NCBI GenBank assembly: GCA_019828545.1
Contig: JACVRA010000137.1
Location: forward strand, 1 to 64,000
DNA length: 64,000 nt
Source: Paracamarosporium sp. OC-R06-R3
Lineage: Eukaryota; Ascomycota; Dothideomycetes; Pleosporales; Didymosphaeriaceae
Direction of reading: 5' to 3'
The notes below the pieces were generated by a model. The model was not told where the DNA came from. It did not search any database and saw nothing but the letters and a program-made list of their open reading frames with translations. Shown piece after piece: positions 12,168 through 20,099 of this stretch; the first letter of the stretch is position 1, and each line of letters starts with the position of its first letter. A program made the position numbers and the translations under genes.

Positions 12168-12711
12168 GGCTAGGTCAGGTACCTAGAATGGCGTAGCAAT
12201 AAGCGGCGCTTCTGGGAGCCGAGGTGGAGATCACCATAAGGGTTGAGAGAAAGAGGACGATAACACGGACATCGGCGAAAGGCCGACTCTCGAATCGAGC
12301 GTGATGACTGGAGAGTGGAAGGCTCTGAGGTGAGTCGCGGCGTGAACATTTAAGATGACAGAGGCGCACTTCGGCTGACCGTCTCTCAGCCCCGCTCCAC
12401 GTGAACAGCAGCTGGGGGCCAACACAGCTTCGCACAGCCACCCGCAAAGCCTCCTTCCACAGTCCAGAGCCTCCACCGTTCTTCTCCATGCCGATCTCAT
12501 GAAACAATCCTCTATGGGTTCTATCGTATTTGCTGTTGATTCTCAGCACCATCGGAAGTTTCAACTGCTGCAAGCATTCAAGCAGTCCCACAGTCAAATC
12601 CTTGGTCGCTTAGCGATCGCTCTACGTGCCACTCGCTAGTAGTCTTTGATATCGACAGCATCCTGTGGCACTCAGATCCCAAAGAATAGAAGAAAACCAT
12701 CTTCGCAGTAT
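12168..12711. promoter_or_regulatory. Divergent promoter, kinase / HeLo-pseudokinase
   Basis: 544 bp between the start codons of an active kinase (minus) and a HeLo-like pseudokinase (plus). It must hold both promoters. Overlapping minus-strand frames here have no family resemblance. No specific binding site was recognised. Confidence 0.5.
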
Positions 12712-14342
12712 ATGGCGGAACTCGGGTTGGCAGGCATAGCTACAGCGGATCTTGCAATCAAGTTTGTTTGATTAACCGTTTCAACGACCTCGCGCTGACT
12801 CGCGCTAGGTACGGCAAGCAATTAGTCCAACTATGCGCGGATTTCCGACATGCCGACGAGGAAGTACGCGAAAGGACAAGGAAAATTAAAACAGTATGGA
12901 TTCGAACGGAAAGGCAGATCGAGATCCTCGGTAGGATATGGTCCAGCTTGGATGCCGGCCTCCAGGAACATCAAAGCGAGTTGTTGGACGAATTAGTGTC
13001 CAAGCTTGACGCCGCTGGAAAGCAGATTGGACGCGTACTGAAGAAGACAGGGAATGAAGATGAAGCAGTCAAGGTCGACAGGTTGAAGTATGCTGCGATT
13101 AAGGGCAGCATCGACAAGGCTATCGACCAGCTGCGCGAATGGCAACGAGACTTCGATCCGGGCTGGTACTTGATCATGACGATCGCGAAACCAGTCATCG
13201 ATCATGAGCTGGCGGCCGAACCAGATCTACAATCGAATCCCTCGATTGAGAACAACAAGACTGTGGTAGACGCAATTGCGACGGCTCGCAATGTGCGCAA
13301 GTACACGAGCGGCAATGTAGAGGAGAAATTTGACGTTTTCCGAAAACGTGATGATACAGCGCAACAGCACTTAATTCGACACTCCGCCGCCAAGGCAATG
13401 CGAAGGACTGGAAAGGGGGGAGTGCGAGATTACATTGTTGATACAGTACCCTGCATCAAAGGCGTCAATGTGGACATCCTCACCAAAGATGTTCGAGAAC
13501 TCGCTCGAAAGCTCTCTGTTGCCGACCCTTTTATTTTCGGCCTACTCCAATGCCGCGGTGTGGAGAAGATATATGGTTCTGAAGGTCGGAAACCTGTAGC
13601 CTTTGACTTCATCTTCCAGGTTCCGCCAGAGCTCCATAGTCCACAGAGTCTACGAAACATTCTACTGAATCCGGATGCAAATGCTTCGCTGAGCAGACGC
13701 ATGCAGATCGCACGTCAGCTGTCTCGATCTGTAAGCTACGTCCATATGTATGGGTTCGTGCACAAGAGTATTCGCCCAGACACGATACTTGTATTACAAG
13801 ACGCGGAGTCCAATTTGGCAGCAAGCTTCTTGCTTGGCTTCGAGCGGTTTCGAACTGCGGATGGAAGGACTTTGATGAGGGGTGACTCAGTCTGGGACAA
13901 AGACTTGTATCGACATCCGCAAAGGCAAGGTTTGAACCCGGAAGACGAATATGTAATGCAACACGATATATACAGTCTTGGCGTCTGCTTGCTCGAGATC
14001 GGCATCTGGCAGTCCTTCCTAGATATCGATGAGAGAACGACTCCTACAGACTGGCTTCCGAGGTACATCACCGCAGATGAGCTTGATACGTCCGTCCGTA
14101 TAAAGCAGTACTTGGTTGATCTCGCGCAAGACAAGCTCCCAGGGAGAATGGGAGATGTGTATACTGAAGTTGTTGTGAGATGTCTTACATGTTTGGATGA
14201 AGATAACACAGATTTTGGAGATCCAGAAGAGCTAGAAGATGAAGATGGCGTGCTTATCGGAGTTAAGTATATTGAAAAGGTAAATCCACTGTCTCCGGCG
14301 AAAACAAACATGCTAACGAGGCTAGATACTCCGCAGTCTTAA
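12712..14342 (+). CDS. HeLo-like domain fused to a degenerate protein kinase domain
   Basis: Predicted 527-residue protein in two exons, 12712-12761 and 12809-14342; the 47 bp intron keeps the frame. The N-terminus reads MAELGLAGIATADLAIKYG and then a helical, charged stretch (QLCADFRHADEEVRERT) to about residue 180. That pattern fits fungal HeLo-type (prion-inhibition and propagation) domains, membrane-active helical bundles of cell-death proteins such as HET-S. From about residue 250 a kinase fold follows, but the key residues are lost: HRD is replaced by HKS in GFVHKSIRPDTIL and the DFG position reads GFE in LLGFERFR; DIYSLGVCLLEIG keeps the fold. It is therefore a likely pseudokinase acting by conformation or binding. 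The divergent neighbour is an intact kinase. HeLo assignment is by eye; a DUF7580-like helical domain is the main alternative name. Confidence 0.8.
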
Positions 14343-14566
14343 TAGTATTTCTGTTTAAATTGAATATCACTTATAGCCTGGCGCTACATTCACTATTTCG
14401 TAAAGTTACGTTCCTTACAACGTTAAGAGCTCTATCTAATAGGTTCTTCTTTATGTATTATACATAGGCGATTAGATTATAGGGCTCTCATCCTCCTCTT
14501 CCGCCTGCTTTGGTGCCCTTCTTAGTCTGCGCGCGAGTTTTCGATCTCTTTTTCTGAGTTGTATCT

Positions 14567-15034
14567 TCACCTCCAGTTCGAACTGTACCCAGAAACTGTA
14601 AATCCCGTCCTTACGATAGTTCTTATGCCACAGTATTGGTACACATCGTTCATTGTGTCACTGCACGGATCCAGGATTTGGGCAAGCTGCCGATCAGCCT
14701 TGGATTTTGTTTCCGTTACCATCACGAATCGCTCAATCCTAGTGCCTCTGCCCATCTGAACTAACTGCCCATCCGCGATAGAGTCGAAGGTAAAGCTTTC
14801 CAACTTTCCAAAGTATCTTGATGCTCTTCTCCCCGATATTTTGACATCCTTTAGAACGTTGAGGCAAGGGATCGTCCCGTACTCTTTGCCTCGGCCCTGC
14901 CCCAGACGAAAGTGAACGCCCGAGGCAAGCTTGCGGAAGAAGGTGTTGCGGGTGATTTCCAACCGGGATACGGTCAGTGCAACCCCGTCGATGGCCATGG
15001 TGACCATTCCGAGTTTCTTAATATGGCCCACCAT
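14567..15034 (-). CDS. Hypothetical protein, unrecognised and possibly incomplete
   Basis: From the first ATG in the frame (15034) this gives 155 residues of mixed composition without low complexity, for example GKLESFTFDSIADGQLV and VMVTETKSKADRQLAQ. The frame stays open upstream to 15172 without an ATG, so an upstream exon may be missing. Just after the stop, another frame encodes a basic, then acidic tail (KIQLRKRDRKLARRLRR), which might be joined by a short intron. I recognise no family. It could be a real short gene, a gene piece, or chance. Confidence 0.3.
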   Translation of the reverse strand: MVGHIKKLGMVTMAIDGVALTVSRLEITRNTFFRKLASGVHFRLGQGRGKEYGTIPCLNVLKDVKISGRRASRYFGKLESFTFDSIADGQLVQMGRGTRIERFVMVTETKSKADRQLAQILDPCSDTMNDVYQYCGIRTIVRTGFTVSGYSSNWR

Positions 15035-15204
15035 CCTGGGTTTCAAGGCTGCGGTTCCTCCACTGTTGTTGGGTGGCAATTGCTGCTTTCTCCACGCAGT
15101 TCTCAAGTCGAAGAGGTGGAGGAAGGTACTACCAGAACTGAGGAAGCAACAACACGATGGCACAACAATCAAAAAGCCTGTACTGTCTCCGATCCTTGAA
15201 CCTT

Positions 15205-15333
15205 CAGCACCAGCACCAGCTCCAGCTCTAGCTCCAGCTCCAGCTCCAGCTCCAGCTCCAGCACCAGCACCAGCATCACCACCACCACCACAACCACAAC
15301 CACAACCACCACCGCCACCGCCGCCGCCGCCAT
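15205..15333. repeat. Low-complexity hexamer and trinucleotide repeats
   Basis: Blocks of CAGCTC-type hexamers run into CCA, CAACCA and CCG triplets over about 130 bp. The composition would encode proline/alanine or serine/threonine runs in any frame, so reading frames through it are not evidence for a gene. Confidence 0.85.
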
Positions 15334-15856
15334 GCCGTCTGGGGTGGCGATCGCGAGTTTCGCCATCGGCGGCCTCGCCCTCATCGTGGTCATGGCCACT
15401 GGCCTGACGATTCGCGGGTCCTACCGGACCGCGCGTCTGGCATATGAGCTTCGGGTTAGTTCATTCTATCCTTCCATCTGTGCACTACTTCTAGCCCAAA
15501 AGTCAGGCCTTACTTTCGGGTCGAAAACGAGGATAACAGAGACGCTTTTGCTTGTGTTGCCTGCCCTAGCAGGGACAGGAAATACTTGGGCTTTTATATT
15601 AACACTTTACCTGGCATTGATGGAATAGTGACTGACTGTTTCCTAGCTCATAGAGAGGGAGGAGAGGGGCCTCCCGCTCCCGCCCCAGCCCGCCCCCGCC
15701 CACCGCCGCGCCGCCGCCGCCGCCGTCCGCCTCCTCCGCCTCCACCTCCTCCACCTCCCCCTCCGCCCTCGGGGTCCCGGGCGAGGCCCGCGCCCGGCAG
15801 CCGTCGGGCGTCCCCATTCCGGGTTAACATCCCGGGATAGCCGATGGAGAATGTGA
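15332..15856 (+). CDS. Possible small single-pass membrane protein with Arg/Pro-rich tail
   Basis: An ATG at the end of the repeat block opens 41 codons with one clear membrane helix (IASFAIGGLALIVVMATGL), then a basic flank ending ARLAYELR. A GT donor follows at 15455. Splicing to an acceptor at 15646 continues in frame as LIEREERGLPLPP and an arginine/proline/leucine-rich tail, stopping at 15854-15856, for 110 residues. The intron would be 192 bp, long for this window. The tail sits in a very GC-rich CCG/CTC repeat. The membrane segment is convincing; the second exon is less so. Confidence 0.35.
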
Positions 15857-16034
15857 AAACCCGGGGAGACAAAACCCCGTTAACAAAGATTCCCTTGGGA
15901 GGACCGGTACGTTGGCGAACGTCCAGGGGCTGCCGTTACTCAGGCTCTAAACCCGGTCACCCGTTCGAGGTCGAACCAAAGAAGGTACAATACCTGTTCC
16001 ATTGGGCATGAAGTGACACTGACGAGATGCAGAT

Positions 16035-17000
16035 TCAACATCGCGGATCCTTAATCTCTTTCTGAGTCGCAATGTTTCGCCTTTCTCTTAGTCTTATTCG
16101 ACTCGACTCATGTGGATCATGGATGACGCAGCTCGTTTTCAAGGCTCTCAACCCTCTGGCCAGATCCATATAACCATCACTCAACGGCCAGCAGCACGTT
16201 ACTCCTGGTGTCAACGACTCATCCTGCAGTTCTTTCGAGGTACACAGCTCTTCTAATCCATTCTCTTTTTGGAACGCTGCGACGTAATCTTCCAACACAA
16301 AGCGTACCTCGCCTTCCAGCACGAAGCTTTGAAGGAGTAAATAATGCGATGCTACTGTATCACCCAGGTCCGTTGTATAGGGCGATGTTGTCCAATGATC
16401 AAGAAACGTGCTATCTGGCCTACGGCAATCTTGACCACGCTTGAACCTGCCCAAGACTTCTAAAACGAAATCCAGGCTCATATTATACTTTTGGACAGGC
16501 TCTAACACCATCCTTTCCACAAGATATTTGTCCCTCGGATGGATCAAGAGCCAGCGATTCCGAGCCATCTCCCCCTCGAGGTTTCGAATAAGAGCACATG
16601 TCTCTGCCACTAGTGCTCTACCGTCCTTTTCCCAAATTGATGACGAATCAAATGCCATAATTGGAGCCCAGTCAGGATCAACCTTCACCAAGGCCGTTTT
16701 GAGGCTCGAGAGGTCTGTGCTGAAAGTGGCAGCCACGATATCGACGAGAACCCATTGAAACCTGCCGCAACGGATGGAGCGTTTCATTTTTGCCAATCTA
16801 GCCAGAAGAGGGTAAGGATGGTTTCTGTCGGATAAAGCATCTTCGTTACGATCCTGTGAAGACTGTTCGGTATACAGAGGTGGTGGGGTGTTAGGAATCG
16901 TTTCTCCCTTGTTCGCTTGTACAATCTCCTCAGATATGTTCATATTTTTTTTTTGCTCTGATCCTTGCCATGATTGCTTCAATTTTTGAGACCAAGTCAT
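16035..17000 (-). CDS. Uncharacterised single-exon protein
   Basis: A clean frame of 321 codons from the ATG at 17000 (MTWSQKLKQSW). The protein has a polar, low-complexity N-terminus of about 90 residues (NTPPPLYTEQSSQD), then a mixed globular part with WVLVDIVAAT, DPDWAPIMAFDSSS, NRWLLIHPRDKYLVERM and LDFVLEVLGRFKRG. There is no signal peptide or membrane helix. I do not recognise the family. A second in-frame ATG (MNISEEI) is an alternative start. A run of 17 T (17009-17025) lies just upstream of the start on the coding side, so an annotator could be misled into extending the frame through a poly-lysine stretch. Confidence 0.55.
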   Translation of the reverse strand: MTWSQKLKQSWQGSEQKKNMNISEEIVQANKGETIPNTPPPLYTEQSSQDRNEDALSDRNHPYPLLARLAKMKRSIRCGRFQWVLVDIVAATFSTDLSSLKTALVKVDPDWAPIMAFDSSSIWEKDGRALVAETCALIRNLEGEMARNRWLLIHPRDKYLVERMVLEPVQKYNMSLDFVLEVLGRFKRGQDCRRPDSTFLDHWTTSPYTTDLGDTVASHYLLLQSFVLEGEVRFVLEDYVAAFQKENGLEELCTSKELQDESLTPGVTCCWPLSDGYMDLARGLRALKTSCVIHDPHESSRIRLRERRNIATQKEIKDPRC

Positions 17001-17840
17001 TGTTGGTCTTTTTTTTTTTTTTTTTCCCGCTCTAGACTTTGATATGCGTTCGAATCGAAATTCAGCGATAAGTATTTGTATATGAGATAGCAAACATGCG
17101 AGACAGCTTGAAAAGTCTTGCTAGGCACAGACAACCAGGTATGCGATCGACTAGTCTTCTTTGCGGCCCAAAGTTGGGTTCCTTTCGGATTGACTGGCCC
17201 GCGTGCGAACCTCTGGAACTTTGATTCGAGTGTGCAATTCGGTAAAGCGGCGGCTAATGCTGACGGACTATCAAGGATAGGCTGGATGGAATACTGTCTT
17301 CGCGTGTAGAAGAGACTGACTTGGGTCGACACTGATTCTTATATAGGCGCTGCCTTTATTCTAAGTTTGTACCGTAGAAATGTTGGGCTGGAGTATGAGT
17401 CACCTTGATCGACTCACCCACGGATCAAATCACAAGATGTGGTTCTAGTAGTTGTTCGAGTGGGTGTTGAGACCCAGCGGGTCGGCTCCAGGCTCCAGAG
17501 TGGAGCTACGCACTGAATGCTGTACCGTTACTAATCTGTGGGTTTATATAGTTTTGCTCGTTAACAGCCCCCTTTAGAGTCGTTGCAAATGTATGGTTTG
17601 GTGGGGATAGCGAGGAGTCATGCCTCAGAGAAGTCGAATATTTCATGTAGGCTCCAGAGCCTTGCCGTGGCTCAGAAGACACAGAATCGCAACGCCTTTG
17701 ATCAACACACGCACGTCGAATCTTCAAAGATAACTTTGGCAGTATTAACCATCTAATAGTTGTTGAGGAGACAGCTTCCCGGGAGCACTTGCGTACGTCG
17801 TGCGTATGAGGAGGATGATGTTATCTAGGGGGCGATCATT

Positions 17841-17939
17841 GGTGTGCTACTGTTATAGGGTAAGTGAACCGTGGTTCTGGAACATCGCGGCACAGACTGA
17901 GACTAAATCGCGGTGGGATTAAATTAGTAACTGGTGATT
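17841..17939 (+). repeat. Dispersed ~100 bp repeat, copy A
   Basis: Matches the sequence at 19959-20063 over its full length with one 6-base gap. Nearly all differences are G or C here against A or T in the other copy, so this copy looks closer to the ancestral state. Both copies end with ATTAAATTAGTAACT plus a few bases. It may be a solo terminal repeat or a miniature element. Confidence 0.75.
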
Positions 17940-18550
17940 GATCGAACCAACAATGAAGGCATGGAATTGACAGATTCGGTTGAATGAGTGGTGTCGTTGG
18001 CGATGTGGAGGTCATGGTTGTTACGTGATCCGTACAATTCTGCTAAGTAGTGCCATACAAGTCTCATTTGCTGAAGCATTTCTAGATTCTCGTTCTTGGT
18101 CGAGCCAACAAATCCAGTCACATGTATATAAGTAAATAATGCCATCGTGGCCATCTGGATCACTTTCGGGTAGGGTTTAGTCCTCTACAGCGCCGAAATG
18201 ATGTGCAGTCTTCCTTTGTCTTATATTCTCAATAATTTCATCCACGCAGAGCTTGAAAACATCTACAAATTGCTAAGATTCTCAGAATAGTAGTCTGGAG
18301 GGTTAGCAGCTAAAGCGACGATTGGAGGCAGTAAAATTAACAACCCCGGTTGAGCTATCGTTCTAGGGATACCATTCGTCGGAAGGATTACTAAATTAGT
18401 AAGTATGCATTTAGCGTACGGAACTGCTTTGTCAAAACTGATATAATAAGCCATAATACACTGTTGTGAAGTACGTTAACCAAAGTTAGAAAATGATAAT
18501 ACGCTATATGATTTGTGGAAACACAAAAGCATCATCAAGTTGTGTTAAAC

Positions 18551-18570
18551 GGGCTTGTGGTTTAGTGGTA
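18551..18570 (+). other. tRNA-Ala 5'-half fragment
   Basis: The 20 bases GGGCTTGTGGTTTAGTGGTA are identical to the first 20 bases of the tRNA-Ala gene at 23770, including box A. No anticodon arm, box B or acceptor 3' strand follows, so this is not a complete tRNA. It may be the head of a tRNA-derived SINE or a duplicated fragment. Confidence 0.7.
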
Positions 18571-19480
18571 CTTCAAGCGCGCTCTGCCTTTTAAGATGGT
18601 TTGGAGTTGATGGTAAGGATGCCAAGGTCCAAAGATATAAGCGTCCAGCGCTCGCTTTTGGTGTATGATATTCCAATTCCCACTTTCCAAAAAAGAAATA
18701 GCGCAAGCAACACCTAAACTCGATTATGGATTTCCGATACTATAAGCTTAGGTATCTGGCGGTACGATGTGAGCAGACGCATCCATGCGGCCGATGCGCT
18801 TGCTATCCTCTGGTTTATCCTATCCCTTCCTCAAGCTCCGTGACGAAGTTCTAAACCACCTTGCTTGTCTGATCGAGACCATGGTTCGAGCTTACGGGAG
18901 TGGCTAGAAAGGGAACTGCAACGATGGCCAAGGAGATGATACACGGTGCTGATTGCATTGCAGAGGCAAGAAAGCAATATATGTCCACTTCAATATACTT
19001 CATAGTGGGCCTCAAACAGTAAAATGCTCAGGAACGTACTCCAGTCCTTTATCGCGAGCGAAATGGGGTCGAAGGCTTGAGCTCTCACACCCGTGCCTGA
19101 ATCGCCTCTGACAGCCGGCTTATGATGACCTCATGCATGTTTCGATGATATATTGTTAAGATGATCTAGATACATATCCTTTATGCGCGCACATTCTAAC
19201 TACAAGATCATCGCTAATACTTTTCAAATGCCGCAAAATCAGTGAGACACTGTATAAAAAAAAGTAGCAGCAGTGATCATGATCAATCAATCGCTTTAAA
19301 GACGCGCACTTGTCTTTACTCCTGCACTCACCTCCCAAATGCTGTTACTCAAGTCATGCAACAGAAATAATATATATAATGCTCAGGAAATTTTTCATCA
19401 AACTCGTTCTTAATCTAAGCAAGACACTGATCTTTCTAGTACCTATTAACGTCCGGTCAGCCATGCTTACAATAAATAGC

Positions 19481-19930
19481 TTACAGCGGGTCTGTGTAAG
19501 CTTCAGGAATAGGCCCAGGATACCCTCCTTTCCTAGTACAGCTATTAATAACGTTATGCTCATCTTTTCCCGTAAACTTCCATTGACGGAACTGGTTCTT
19601 CAGTATTTTGAAAAAGCGGCGGATCGGCCAGCATGGACCCCTTCGTATATGTTTGTCTTCATTGTCCTCTTCATTCTCATCCTCACCGTCCTTTTCGTCT
19701 TCATCCTCATCCTCATTATCGTCGCCGCCGCCGCCATCGTCATGCTCAGTCTCGGCCTCGCTCTTGTCAGAACCATCTTCTTTAGTCTCAATTAACTCGC
19801 CATCAAGCGGGTAAACCAGGTACGAGAGCTGAGGCGATGCAGTCTCCCTAACCTAAGCGGGGCAGTCCATCCAATATACAACTCCAGACTCCGTATCCAG
19901 CAGCACACCAACCAGCTCTTTATTCCCCAT
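19481..19930 (-). pseudogene. Decayed gene encoding an acidic-tract protein
   Basis: Read on the minus strand, one frame runs 150 codons from ATG (19930) to TAA (19481-19483) and is broken once, by TAG at 19853-19855. Before the break it reads like folded protein (NKELVGVLLDTESGVVYWMD). After it come SYLVYPLDGELIE, a long Asp/Glu/Gly tract and RRFFKILKNQFRQWKF. The open frame on the other strand is the complement of the acidic tract and is not evidence of a gene. An unseen intron around the TAG is the alternative. The frame runs upstream into repeat copy B. Confidence 0.45.
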
Positions 19931-19958
19931 CAACAAACCACCATGCACAAGACCGATT

Positions 19959-20063
19959 AGTATACTACTATTATAAAGTAAGTAAACTATAGTTTTAGAA
20001 TATTGCTGCGCAGACTAAAACTAAGACTAAATTACAGTAAGATTAAATTAGTAACTAGTAATT
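19959..20063 (+). repeat. Dispersed ~100 bp repeat, copy B (AT-shifted)
   Basis: Second copy of the repeat at 17841-17939, with a 6-base insertion (AAGACT). Compared with copy A it has many G-to-A and C-to-T changes on the same strand and very few others, which is the classic footprint of repeat-induced point mutation. It lies between the decayed acidic gene and the 3' end of the HET-kinase gene. Confidence 0.75.
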
Positions 20064-20099
20064 ATCCATCTTAGACGCCCTAAACCAAGGCTGAAGTAG

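Larger units (their letters stand above)
17001..19480. other. Gene-poor, repeat-bearing region
   Basis: About 2.5 kb with no supported gene. It holds one copy of a ~100 bp repeat (17841-17939) and a 20-base tRNA-like piece (18551-18570). Short frames, such as those at 17924-18163 and 18263-18454, have no family signal. The composition drifts toward AT from 17.9 kb on. Confidence 0.55.

Noticed and set aside
19310..19795. 161-codon plus-strand frame with apparent membrane segments
   Set aside because: Its hydrophobic runs are the complement of an Asp/Glu tract on the minus strand, so the membrane look is an artefact.
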